From JBKECA01 sp047973435 (GTDB taxonomy: Bacteria > Planctomycetota > Planctomycetia > Planctomycetales > Planctomycetaceae): a stretch of DNA of 64,000 nucleotides. The first letter of the stretch is position 1, and each line of letters begins with the position of its first letter. The translations under genes were made by a program, and so were the position numbers. Positions 17,299 to 26,200 of the stretch are shown piece by piece. Below the pieces are notes generated by a model. It ran no database searches. It was not told where the DNA came from and was given only the letters and a program-made list of their open reading frames with translations. The stretch is from the NCBI GenBank assembly GCA_047973435.1, contig JBKECA010000285.1, positions 1 to 64,000 of the forward strand, in the 5' to 3' direction.

Positions 17299-18294
17299 TC
17301 AGCCGGGCGGAATCGTCGGCAAGTCGAGCTTCATCTTGCGGGCCAGCTCCGACAGCCGGGCGAGATCGGCAGCGTGGACCGGGATGCCGTCACGACGGGA
17401 CTCCGCCTCCCGTTCCGCTGTCGCTGCGGCGTTTGACTCCGACTGTCCCGGCCATGCCTGCATCGCGGCTCCGATCCGCTCCAGGAAGCGACGGCGATCC
17501 GTGAAATGGTCGAGATCGATTGCCAGCACCAGATGCTCGGCGCACTCCGAGGCGGGGCTGCGGGTCTTCAGGATCGGCGGCTTTCCCCCGGCGAGGCCGC
17601 CCGCCAATAGCGACGCAGTGATTGCGACTCCGAGGCCGAACTCACCCGCCAATGGCGACAAGAGTCCCGCAGCGGCGGCGGACGAGTCTGCCGTCGTGGG
17701 GTCCGGCTCGGCCAGGCCCCAGGCTGATCGCAATTCCTGCTCCGCGCGACCGACCGCCGTCGACGGAGTTTCGATGACGATCAGTGAGTCGTTGGCGGTC
17801 GGAAATCCCCAAGCCCAGCCAGCGTCCGAAGTCGCGCCCGTCGACGTTCCGGGAGCCGCCAAAATCGCACCACCGTAGTTACTTGTGCATAGGCCGATCA
17901 GCCCCTGCTTCGCCGCCAGGGCGACGTACACGGCGGACGACCCGAGATACTGACTATGGTGCACAGCGACGGCGCCTATGCCGACCTCACGGGCCTTTTG
18001 CATGGCCACTTCGGTCGCCTTCGTCGCCGCAACGGGTCCTAACGCCCGGCTGCCGTCCAATGTGGCGACCGCAGCTGTTTGATTCTCGACCAGTACCCGA
18101 CCGCGCGGGTCGATGTCTCCCAGGTCCATAATGGCAACATCATCCGGCAATCGTCGTAGTCCATGCTGCGGCTCGCCGCGCAGGTCGGCCTCGAGCATCC
18201 GATCGGCGACAGTCTGGGCATCGAATTGAAAGACACTCTTCTTCTTGAGCACGCCCAGGATGAATTCTCGAGCAGCTTCGACAGGAAGACGCAT
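17299..18294 (-). CDS. Ldh-family (malate/L-lactate dehydrogenase type 2) oxidoreductase with altered active site
   Basis: A 331-residue protein of the Ldh_2/YlbC family of NAD(P)-dependent 2-hydroxyacid dehydrogenases. Matches include ADLRGEPQHGLRRLP, GIGAVAVHHSQYLGSSAVYVALAA, GLIGLCTSNYGGAILAAPGTSTG and SPLAGEFGLGVAIT. In characterised members the motif is SNH with His as proton donor; here the aligned residues read SQY, so the catalytic His seems replaced by Tyr. The chemistry is therefore uncertain. ATG 18294 (MRLPVEAAREF) matches the usual family start; an upstream ATG at 18348 adds 18 atypical residues. Confidence 0.75.
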   Translation of the reverse strand: MRLPVEAAREFILGVLKKKSVFQFDAQTVADRMLEADLRGEPQHGLRRLPDDVAIMDLGDIDPRGRVLVENQTAAVATLDGSRALGPVAATKATEVAMQKAREVGIGAVAVHHSQYLGSSAVYVALAAKQGLIGLCTSNYGGAILAAPGTSTGATSDAGWAWGFPTANDSLIVIETPSTAVGRAEQELRSAWGLAEPDPTTADSSAAAAGLLSPLAGEFGLGVAITASLLAGGLAGGKPPILKTRSPASECAEHLVLAIDLDHFTDRRRFLERIGAAMQAWPGQSESNAAATAEREAESRRDGIPVHAADLARLSELARKMKLDLPTIPPG

Positions 18295-18800
18295 CACGAC
18301 GGACGGATCACAGTTGGCAAACAAGGACGCGGACATGGAAGGATACAAACGGGAATTGAACAGCGGCCCACAAGGAAATCGGTCACACCGGATGGCGCTT
18401 CACTCACAGGGACATACCGGAGAGCGGACGCCGCACGCGCAGTAAAGCGGGCATCATCGGCCGACCAGTCGTCGCAGGTCAACCGTATCGCAACCTTCAT
18501 TGCAGCAAGAGCATTGCCGGCCGGGCATCCGCGGCGAAACAAAAAACTCGCAATCGGCGCAGGTCTGCCACTCGCGAGCTCGGTGCAAGTCTCGCAACCT
18601 CGCCGATGGTCTGACCGCAGGTCTCCCGCTCCGGTCGCGGCTGCGGGCCCTATCCCCCGCGAACGCACAGGCGCAGAAACCGACGGTCGGATCATCATGC
18701 ACAGGCCGGAAGATCAGCAGGTAACGGTGTGGTTGGAAGACCCGCGCGCAGCGGTGGACGACCTGCGCATCGTGATGACGGTTTCGTAGATATCCACTCG
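18295..18800. other. Intergenic region with a small cysteine-rich frame
   Basis: About 500 bases between two minus-strand genes. On the minus strand, a short frame ending at 18454 has the pattern CADC followed about 15 residues later by CSCCNEGC. It has no ATG close by (a TTG would give about 45 residues), so I do not call it a gene. Nothing else is recognisable. Confidence 0.3.
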
Positions 18801-19916
18801 TCAGTAGATATCCACCCGGTGCTGCAAAATGCACTCTCGGCCGTTCAGTTGTTGTGGACTGGTGCGAATCGACCGCCGAGGCGGCGACATTGGTGAACTC
18901 GGTTGAGCGCGGACCACCGATTCCGCCGGACCATGCCGCCAGAGTCCCGATTCCGATGTCGACAGCAACCTGCGCCAGCCGAGGCTGAGACGGCCCATCG
19001 TCCAGCGGGCGTTGATGTCCTGCAGCGGGCGGAGCCGCATTTCTCCCGTGGCCGAGCGGTACCGGCAGACATCGATTCCGACCGGACCAAAGTAGCCCGC
19101 CGACTGGATCCGCTGGACGGCGGCACGTGTTGGGCCGATTGCGTCGCTCCAGTCGGTCTCGCGCGTCGGATGGAGCTGGAACCAACTACCGCGATAGTGA
19201 CCGTTGGGGTCCGTCACCAGTGGCGTGATTCCCAGCAGTTGCGGCTCCCCCGCCATCGGTATGTCCCACTGCAGACCCGCTTCGGCAACGATGTCGACCC
19301 ACGGTTCCCACTGCACGGGGCCGAGCTTGATCCGTTGTTCCAGCCAGGCGATGTCGCGTGACGAGAGCGATGCATCGCGTCCCAGCAAACGTTCGCGAGA
19401 CGAGTTCGACAAGTCGGCCTTGACGACCCAGCGCGCCGCAGGTTCGAGCGCCGGCAGTTCGGAATCAAGTACCTTTCGTAACTCCGCGACCGTCGCAACC
19501 GATTGTGCCCCCGGCAGACCGCAGCCGAGTTCTTGCTCCAGTTGCCACGAATACTCCCTTGAGTTCACCTTTCGGACGACCGACACCGGCGGGTGTGGCG
19601 GCAGTGAACAACCTGCGGGCTGACAGGCCGAGATGACCTGTTCGGTCCAGCCCCACGGTGTGGGAACGGCCTCGCGCGGAGCAGCAGACAACTTGCAGCA
19701 GACCCGTGGCGGTTCCCAAAGAAGTTGCTCCGTCAGCTCAGTCCAGACCGCGATATCAACCGACGCGGGCAGCAGCAGCCAGTCCTCCGGTTCTGCCACC
19801 GCCAACCACGTCCACGCGAGTTCGTGCGACAGCCGCGTGAGAGGTTGGGGAGCTTCCGCGCCAGGATGCCCCAGGCTCCACTCGAAATCAAAGTTACCGA
19901 TCAGTAGCCGGCTCAT
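18801..19916 (-). CDS. ATP-grasp-like protein overlapping the pilus-assembly operon
   Basis: A 371-residue protein. The C-terminal two thirds fit an ATP-grasp fold: AARWVVKADLSN (ATP-binding lysine strand), WEPWVDIVAEAGLQWDI (adenine/acidic strand), GYFGPVGIDVCRYR and LRPLQDINARWTMGRL, where the Asp and Asn would bind Mg2+. ATP-grasp enzymes form amide or thioester bonds through acyl phosphates; the substrate here is unknown. The ATG at 19916 overlaps the end of the preceding PilO-like gene by 23 bases, so it is likely co-translated with the secretion operon. Frame upstream to 20054 lies within that gene and is not used. Confidence 0.7.
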   Translation of the reverse strand: MSRLLIGNFDFEWSLGHPGAEAPQPLTRLSHELAWTWLAVAEPEDWLLLPASVDIAVWTELTEQLLWEPPRVCCKLSAAPREAVPTPWGWTEQVISACQPAGCSLPPHPPVSVVRKVNSREYSWQLEQELGCGLPGAQSVATVAELRKVLDSELPALEPAARWVVKADLSNSSRERLLGRDASLSSRDIAWLEQRIKLGPVQWEPWVDIVAEAGLQWDIPMAGEPQLLGITPLVTDPNGHYRGSWFQLHPTRETDWSDAIGPTRAAVQRIQSAGYFGPVGIDVCRYRSATGEMRLRPLQDINARWTMGRLSLGWRRLLSTSESGLWRHGPAESVVRAQPSSPMSPPRRSIRTSPQQLNGRECILQHRVDIY

Positions 19917-21753
19917 TCGCAGGCTCGTTAGCCGTCGCAGTTGTCGCTGGCGATGCCGTCGCGGCGGGGGCGGGAGAATCGTCAACTGGCTGGGCCGCGG
20001 ACGATTCAATCGCAGCCGGTCTGGCACCTTCGGGAAGAGTTCGAGAAGCTGCATCGGGAGTTGTCGGCGGCGCGTCCTCGATCCGCTTGGCCTCGCTCAG
20101 TGGAACGTCCATCTCCACTCGCAGACGCCCCGTGGTGGTTTCGATCTCCATCGACCGACGGTCCACCTCCACAACGCGCCCGGCGATATCAGCAATCTGG
20201 AAGTTATCTCCGACTTTCAACGTCCAGCTTTTGTTGTTCGAGCGGTCATACAGGTAGGCCGTCATTTGGCCCGGACTGCCGATGGAACCCGACAGGTAGG
20301 TGAATGGACGAGGATCATCCTGCACGTTGAGGTTCAGCACGCTCGTTGCCGAGAGTGGCGGACTTCCCTGGTCGGCAACCTGCACTGTCACTGAAACAAC
20401 GCCCGGTTCGGTCGTGTTGGGAACGGTCCATTTGATTTGCCCGCTGCGGGCATCAATGGTCATTCCTTCTGGGAGCTGCCCTGTCAGGCTATAGGTCAAC
20501 TGGTCCGGCTGCTCCGCATCGCTGCCTTGAACCGTCGCGGTCCATTCCCGGCCAATCCAGGCCGTCGGCAACTCCGCGGGGGGTGGCAGTTGGGGAGGGA
20601 GGTTGGGATCGCGAAGGTTGATATTGAACTCGGTCGACAACGCGATCTGGTCATTCGTGGTCGAAGTCACCCGCACCTGCACCGGATACTCTCCCGACTC
20701 GGTGGTGACTGCCGGGTTCCAGGTAATCCGCCCCTCTTTGTCGATCTGCATCGAGGCCGGACTGAAGTCGTCCAGACCATACTTCGCGGGGCCATTGGCG
20801 GGGTCCCACCCGGAGAGTTTGACCTGCAGCGACAGCGGCTGCCCTTTCATCAGCGTCTGGCTAGGAATCGTTGCGAGCTTCGGCTCATAAACAAACGGGG
20901 GACGCGGCTTGGCAAACGGGCCATTCGACAGCAGCCGCTCATACTCATTGACGGATTGCGGTCTCTGCGAATCGAGATCGCGGTTCAGCGGGGCATATTC
21001 CACCAGTGCCCCCGCCTCATGGCCTTCGGGTGTTGTCGCGTCGTCCCCACGTGTGACGCTCCAGCGGCCCCCGTCACGCTTTGTCGCGGTCAGGAACTCA
21101 TGACCAATCCGCACGCGGAGCGCTTCATCAGGCGGGAATGACGTCGATGGTTCGACCTCGATTACCCCCGCGTCCGAATCGACCGGCTGCTTCAGAATTG
21201 TTCGCGGGAAGATCCGGGACCGCTGCGGGGCATCTCGCAGAGCAATCCCTTCGGCAACCAGGGTGACCTTAAGCCGCGGATCTCCTTCCGTCTCAGGCGA
21301 CGACAGATCGCACTTCGTGATCCGGTGCATCAGGCCCGTACGCTCGAAATGAAAGAGAAAGGTCGCGACCTCGCGGAGCGTTGCCTCCGCGGACAAGACG
21401 ACCGGGATCGTCGTGAACACCTGGGCGGACGGGTTGCGGCTCCCCAACTGGGGTTCAATGCGTTGCCAACCAGACAATCGCGCCAGTTCGACCAGCCATT
21501 CCGAGTACACCCGCTGGGCGTTGAGCGGATCGGGTGGCAGGCTGTCGACCGACCAGAGCATCAGTTCGTGTTCTTGAGTTGCCAGCGTCTCCGCCTGCTT
21601 GGTCTTCGTTTCCACCTGACTCGTCAACTCGTCACGGCGATTGATGCGGGATTGGAACGGCCCCAGCAGGATGCCTTCCAGCATCGGCAGCACGACCCAG
21701 AAGCCGACGGCTCCCAGCAGGATAATCAGAAGTGTTTTCTCGCGCTGCTGCAT
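19894..21753 (-). CDS. PilO-PilP-like pilus/secretion assembly protein with cadherin-like repeats
   Basis: A 619-residue protein. An N-terminal membrane anchor (residues about 7-28) is followed by a coiled coil (RRDELTSQVETKTKQAETL) and a ferredoxin-like region typical of PilO/GspM. Two cadherin-like or putative-Ig modules follow at about 290-480 (each with GQPLSLQVKLS or GREWTATVQGS type strands and a G-x-I-x-W turn such as EGRITWNP and SGQIKWTVP). Residues about 490-560 (WTLKVGDNFQIADIAGRVVEVDR) resemble PilP/GspC, and the tail is Ala/Pro-rich. It would link inner-membrane assembly proteins to the secretin. Start is 18 bp after the PilM-PilN stop. Confidence 0.72.
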   Translation of the reverse strand: MQQREKTLLIILLGAVGFWVVLPMLEGILLGPFQSRINRRDELTSQVETKTKQAETLATQEHELMLWSVDSLPPDPLNAQRVYSEWLVELARLSGWQRIEPQLGSRNPSAQVFTTIPVVLSAEATLREVATFLFHFERTGLMHRITKCDLSSPETEGDPRLKVTLVAEGIALRDAPQRSRIFPRTILKQPVDSDAGVIEVEPSTSFPPDEALRVRIGHEFLTATKRDGGRWSVTRGDDATTPEGHEAGALVEYAPLNRDLDSQRPQSVNEYERLLSNGPFAKPRPPFVYEPKLATIPSQTLMKGQPLSLQVKLSGWDPANGPAKYGLDDFSPASMQIDKEGRITWNPAVTTESGEYPVQVRVTSTTNDQIALSTEFNINLRDPNLPPQLPPPAELPTAWIGREWTATVQGSDAEQPDQLTYSLTGQLPEGMTIDARSGQIKWTVPNTTEPGVVSVTVQVADQGSPPLSATSVLNLNVQDDPRPFTYLSGSIGSPGQMTAYLYDRSNNKSWTLKVGDNFQIADIAGRVVEVDRRSMEIETTTGRLRVEMDVPLSEAKRIEDAPPTTPDAASRTLPEGARPAAIESSAAQPVDDSPAPAATASPATTATANEPANEPATDR

Positions 21754-21771
21754 GAGAATTCAGAACGAAGT

Positions 21772-23259
21772 CTAAGTGGCCGGTGTGCTGCGGGATGTTC
21801 TCTGAGGCGCAGGCAGCCGACTTGCATCCAGGGTGAACTTGTGAGGATAGTCGGGGTCGAGCTTATAAAAGTCGCTCACCTGTGGTTGCAGCTTGTAACC
21901 CGCTGCCGTCAGGGTATCGAACAGATTGGTAATATCCCGTTCCGTTCGGGCGATGCCGCTGCCCGTGACGCGGGCCAGCTCTCCCTGGCGACCGGGGAGC
22001 ACTTGCAGATCGAGCAGTAACAGCCGATCCGTTCCCGGCAGCAGTTTGTTAAGGCGATCAATTTCTTCGAGAGGATGAACCTCCGACGCCACCCAGGCCT
22101 GAATGCGGCCGTGGGCATCGCGCGTTGGACCTGCCTGTGACAGGGTGTTACCGAGTTCTCCGTCCCTCTTCTCGAGTACTGCAATCTGCGAACCGAGATG
22201 GCTCGCATACCACCACGCCAAAAGACCAATCAGCAGCGCTGCGGCCCCGGCCCGGATGCCGTAATAGATCAGCTGCTCTTTTCGCAGGTCGCGCGGCACC
22301 GGCGGCTTGCGCGGATTGACAAAGTCGACCGACGGGACTGTCCGCTTCAACTCGCCGAGCACAGCCCCCATAGCCGGCGCCAATCCCGCCAGTCGCACGG
22401 ACAGCGAGTTCTCCATTGGCAGCAGAGACTGGTCATTGGCCGGATCAATCACATGCAGCTGGCCGCTGAACCGCTCGGAGAGGGCCTGCTCGAGGGCAGG
22501 GTCGACGGCGCCGTCATGGATTAGACAGACTCGGCCAACGTCGACCGTCGAGTGCATCAGCTGGCCGAACGTGATGATCGACCGGCTGATCTCCGCCATC
22601 GTCCCGCGAACCGCGCGCGGATTACCGGGGTCGACCCGAGTATGGTGGGTGAACACCAACCCAAGATTCTGCAAGATCGACAGTTCGACCCGGCGCTCGT
22701 CCTGGAAAATGACCAGTGTGGCGAGGTTGGGATCGTCTCCCCGTTGCTGCTCACGTCGAATGGCCACTTCCGCAACGGCAAACGGGCTGGTCTGAATCGA
22801 CTTCAGTTCCAGACCGGCGGAGCTGCAGACTTTCTGCAGATGGTCAACTCGCTTGCGGTCAAGCGTCGCCATCAGGGCTGGTCGCGCCTGTTCGCCTTCG
22901 ATCGGTGGTAGTGGGACAAAGTCGAGCGTCAGCTGGTCCAGTGGAGTGGCCGATTTGGCGGCCGCCTGAAAACGGACCAGCTCTGGAAGTTCGTCATCCG
23001 GAGCATGGGGCAGTTCCAGTCGTCGCGTCACCACTTCTTCGCGGGGGAGCACGACGATGGTCGTTCGTCCGGAAACCCCCGCCTCGTGCAGCTGCTGACG
23101 AATCCAGTCCCCCAGCGCCGTCGGTTCCTGCTCCGGATCGATCGCCTTCGGCCATTCCCACTGCAGCGCCCGCAGGACGCGCACGGCCCCTCCCGCGATC
23201 TCGGCTTCGATACAGCCGAGACAATCGGGATTCCAGTCGAGCGATACGAGATGGGACAT
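21772..23259 (-). CDS. Fused PilM-PilN (GspL-like) assembly ATPase-fold protein
   Basis: A 495-residue protein. Residues 1-320 have an actin-like PilM fold (HLVSLDWNPDCLGCIEAEI at the start, LPREEVVTRRLELP, and LAGLAPAMGAVLGEL near the end). A membrane segment at about 337-358 (IRAGAAALLIGLLAWWYAS) and a following coiled coil plus ferredoxin-like region correspond to PilN. GspL of type II systems has the same architecture. It should sit in the cytoplasmic membrane and connect the assembly motor to PilO/GspM. It lies 280 bases downstream of gspK. Confidence 0.82.
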   Translation of the reverse strand: MSHLVSLDWNPDCLGCIEAEIAGGAVRVLRALQWEWPKAIDPEQEPTALGDWIRQQLHEAGVSGRTTIVVLPREEVVTRRLELPHAPDDELPELVRFQAAAKSATPLDQLTLDFVPLPPIEGEQARPALMATLDRKRVDHLQKVCSSAGLELKSIQTSPFAVAEVAIRREQQRGDDPNLATLVIFQDERRVELSILQNLGLVFTHHTRVDPGNPRAVRGTMAEISRSIITFGQLMHSTVDVGRVCLIHDGAVDPALEQALSERFSGQLHVIDPANDQSLLPMENSLSVRLAGLAPAMGAVLGELKRTVPSVDFVNPRKPPVPRDLRKEQLIYYGIRAGAAALLIGLLAWWYASHLGSQIAVLEKRDGELGNTLSQAGPTRDAHGRIQAWVASEVHPLEEIDRLNKLLPGTDRLLLLDLQVLPGRQGELARVTGSGIARTERDITNLFDTLTAAGYKLQPQVSDFYKLDPDYPHKFTLDASRLPAPQRTSRSTPAT

Positions 23260-23539
23260 TCCGGATCAGGTTAAAATTGTGCCGAGCAGGCCCAACGGGG
23301 AACCGCTATGCTGGCACGTCGTACGCGCTTACAGTGCTGCATTGTCTCATCGGCAGGCGATCTCGGGCAATGAGACTTCCTTCCAGGAAGAACGGATAAA
23401 CGGCGCAGAATCGACAGGCGAACAGGTTCTTTCGGATGACGGCGACCCTGGCACCGGGATCGAACCTGACGGTCGCACCGGCAATGGCAGTCACACCAAT
23501 TCTAGCAGTTGACCACGCTGAGGCTTCTCGGATCGCCCC

Positions 23540-25231
23540 CTACTGCGAATTGGTGGTTGGTTGCAGCTGATCGAGGCGATACCCCGATCCCAGTTCGGTC
23601 AGATCGCGACGAAAGGTGATTTTGGGCAGATCGTCACTGGCGTCAATTATCGCCTCCACACGACAGCTCGGGCCGGGGCCGGTAAAACGTCCTACCGCCT
23701 GCACCCGGTAAACGTCGCCACCGGTCGTGACGAAGGCATCCAGTTCCCGCATTTTGGTTACATCGGCGAGTCCTTCCAGCAGAATCCAGCCGGTGTTGGT
23801 CCGCTGGGCCATCAGATCGTCAACGGCAATGTCTCCCCCCACCGTTGGCCGCGAAGCGATGATCCCCGCCGCCAGGTCCGTCGTCATCCACGGAATGGTC
23901 AGCAGCGTCGCCTCACGGGCTTCGTTGACATTAATCCGACCGTTAATTGTCGACGAGGAATCCGTCGCAAAGTTTTCCAGCAGCAGTTTCAGGCTTTCGC
24001 TGTCGGCGGATAAGGGACTGCTCAGCGTCGCCGGCTGCCCGTTCACCGTGGCTGCCACTTCCGCGCCCAGCAACTCGAACAGCGACTCGATATCCGTCGT
24101 CGCCCCTTGAGACAGATCGAGGCCGCCGCGGGTGACGGATCCCTGTTCGGCGCCGCCGGTGATCTGTCGCGCCATCGACGTCGCCAGATTCTGCAATGCC
24201 GCATCGGTATCGACATCTCCCGTACTGTTGTCCGCCAGGGTTGTCGTCTCCAACGGCTCGACATTGGTGGCACCAAACAGTCGATAGGCGGTAATAAAGG
24301 TCGCGAGGTCTTCGTCGTATTCGTCAGCAATCTGATCGTATAGCTCGGTCAACAGCGATTGATTGACGTCGATCTTTGCACTTTCATCCGGCCGCAGGTT
24401 GCTCTCGCTGCTATTTGTCGTGAGGTAAACACTCCAGCCGACATCCAGCACTCCGTCGGCGTTGTCCAGCGGCAGCGACGCCTCACCGTCGTTTTCGTTC
24501 GGGTCCAGAATGCCGTTTCGGTTGGCGTCTTCCCCGTAAAGCAATGCCGGCGTGACCCCCCGCACCTTCAACAGATCATCAATCGATTCCAGTTCCCCAT
24601 CGGCTGGATCGTACGGAGGTGCCAGACTCTGGTAGTAGTCGAATTCGCATCCAGACTCGCGCGGGTCCGTGTCTGTGTCAATCCAGTCCAGAATCGCATC
24701 GGCGATTTCATCGGTCATATTCGGCAGCGCGGTCAGCATGAACCGCTGCGTCTCGGCGTCGAGTTCATAGTTCAGAATTGTATTCAGGTTCAGTCTGGCC
24801 GATTCATTCATCAGACCAAAGCGAACGGTCTGCGACGAACTGTCGTGCTCCGATGATGCAATAATACTGAACCAGCCCTGTCCCTCGACCGCGTCCGACG
24901 TCACGACATTGATGGCCCCGAACAACGCTGGATTGTGATAGTAGTTGGGCTGATCGCCGATATCGATGACCGGATTGCCCAACTGGGCAGCGACGTAATC
25001 GATGGCCGAGTTTGCCAGCTCACGGGCCTGTGCATCGCGGGAATACTGCCGCGTCGCTCGCGACTCCACCACCATCAGCTCTGAGAATGTGTACGCCGCC
25101 AGTGACAGCAGGGTAATCACCACCAGCACGACCAGCAGAGCCGTTCCGCGACGGACACCATGCGGCAATGAACTCGCCGGTCGCACGCGGATCGGTTGCA
25201 CACGGATCGGTTGGAAGCGGATCGGTTGCAC
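23540..25231 (-). CDS. gspK: Type II secretion minor pseudopilin GspK
   Basis: A 563-residue pseudopilin, longer than the usual ~320. A prepilin-type start (VRRG then TALLVVLVVITLLSLAAY at about 26-46) lacks the +5 Glu, as is normal for GspK. The region SARLNLNTILNYELDAETQRFMLTALPNMTDEIADAILDWID (only key parts: DAILDWID, GCEFDYYQSL) is the GspK helix-rich domain with its DWID and acidic calcium region. Residues 235-246 form an EF-hand-like loop. A second SAM-like helical set lies near the C-terminus. GTG start overlaps the gspJ stop (TAGTG). It caps the pseudopilus with GspI and GspJ. Confidence 0.9.
   Translation of the reverse strand: MQPIRFQPIRVQPIRVRPASSLPHGVRRGTALLVVLVVITLLSLAAYTFSELMVVESRATRQYSRDAQARELANSAIDYVAAQLGNPVIDIGDQPNYYHNPALFGAINVVTSDAVEGQGWFSIIASSEHDSSSQTVRFGLMNESARLNLNTILNYELDAETQRFMLTALPNMTDEIADAILDWIDTDTDPRESGCEFDYYQSLAPPYDPADGELESIDDLLKVRGVTPALLYGEDANRNGILDPNENDGEASLPLDNADGVLDVGWSVYLTTNSSESNLRPDESAKIDVNQSLLTELYDQIADEYDEDLATFITAYRLFGATNVEPLETTTLADNSTGDVDTDAALQNLATSMARQITGGAEQGSVTRGGLDLSQGATTDIESLFELLGAEVAATVNGQPATLSSPLSADSESLKLLLENFATDSSSTINGRINVNEAREATLLTIPWMTTDLAAGIIASRPTVGGDIAVDDLMAQRTNTGWILLEGLADVTKMRELDAFVTTGGDVYRVQAVGRFTGPGPSCRVEAIIDASDDLPKITFRRDLTELGSGYRLDQLQPTTNSQ
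25186..25230 (-). repeat. Three 15-bp tandem repeats at the start of gspK
   Basis: Units at 25186-25200, 25201-25215 and 25216-25230 share CGGATCGGTTG and encode the repeated pentapeptide QPIRV/QPIRF in the leader before the prepilin cleavage site. Because the period is a multiple of three, copy-number change would keep the frame. Confidence 0.8.
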
Positions 25232-26199
25232 TAGAGCGCCTCCACATACGGCTCGGCCAGCGGCAGCGCGACGACATGCCGTCGAATCTCCAGCACCTCA
25301 TTCATGGCGGCTCTGGCGGTCGGGTTGAACTGATTCGCCAGACGCTCATCCTCCGAGACGATGCGCTTCATTCCAATTCTGACCTCCACGGCATTCGGCA
25401 ACCTCTGTGCCGCGACACTATCCCACTCCGTTTGCCAGTTCAGACCGTCGAAATACCGAAACGACAGCGACACCACTTCCGGCGCAAGCACACGCGACGC
25501 CTGCGCCAGCGAACTGAGGTCGTTCTCCTGATCCGCCTGGTCAATCGCCATCCGGTCCCCCGCCAGGCGGGCCAGCCCCTGGGGCCCGCTTTCCGTCAAT
25601 CCCAGTGCGGCACCGCTCTGCTGCTGAGCCTGCTGACCAACTTCGCCTTCCAGACCACTGCTGCTGGCGTTCGCCAGAAAATACGTCACTGATTGCAGGT
25701 CACTGGTCCGCACATCGAGCGCTGCTCCTGTGGTCACAATGGAATAATTGAGGTCGCGTGCCGGGCGGTTGATGTGCAGCGTCAGCTTTACGGCATCGCC
25801 AATCAGCCCCACGCTGGTGGACTGCACCGCCGATTCCGGATCGACCGCGGTAATGGTTTCCGTCGTTGACGACGCGTCTGCTGACGAGCCATCTGTGGAA
25901 TCCGCGGTCGTCGAAGTGCCACTGGTCACCGAAGTTTCACTGCTCTCGTCAGACTCCTCCTCGGACACGCGAAAGAGCACGGACTGGATGTCGAGCGTCA
26001 TTTGGCGAAACAGCGCTCGCGCCACACGCGACCGCTCGATGACTGAGGCATCCGCCTGTGAGACGCGAATGTAAAGGCTGATTGCCGAGTAGATCGCCGT
26101 CACGAGCAGCACGCTCATCCCGAGTGCCACCATAACTTCCAGCAGCGTAAAACCGCGACGATTGAGTCCACCGCGGAATGGATGCGTCGACACGCGCAT
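25231..26199 (-). CDS. gspJ: Type II secretion minor pseudopilin GspJ
   Basis: A 322-residue pseudopilin. The prepilin peptidase site is at G16 (LNRRG, then FTLLEVMVALGMS) with Glu at +5 (E21). The long amphipathic helix and a beta-rich globular region follow, and a Ser/Thr/Glu-rich loop (about residues 85-125) is inserted. It ends with EIRRHVVALPLAEPYVEAL. GspJ, GspI and GspK form the pseudopilus tip. It starts one base after the gspI stop and its stop overlaps the gspK GTG, so translation is likely coupled. Confidence 0.85.
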   Translation of the reverse strand: MRVSTHPFRGGLNRRGFTLLEVMVALGMSVLLVTAIYSAISLYIRVSQADASVIERSRVARALFRQMTLDIQSVLFRVSEEESDESSETSVTSGTSTTADSTDGSSADASSTTETITAVDPESAVQSTSVGLIGDAVKLTLHINRPARDLNYSIVTTGAALDVRTSDLQSVTYFLANASSSGLEGEVGQQAQQQSGAALGLTESGPQGLARLAGDRMAIDQADQENDLSSLAQASRVLAPEVVSLSFRYFDGLNWQTEWDSVAAQRLPNAVEVRIGMKRIVSEDERLANQFNPTARAAMNEVLEIRRHVVALPLAEPYVEAL

Positions 26200-26200
26200 G

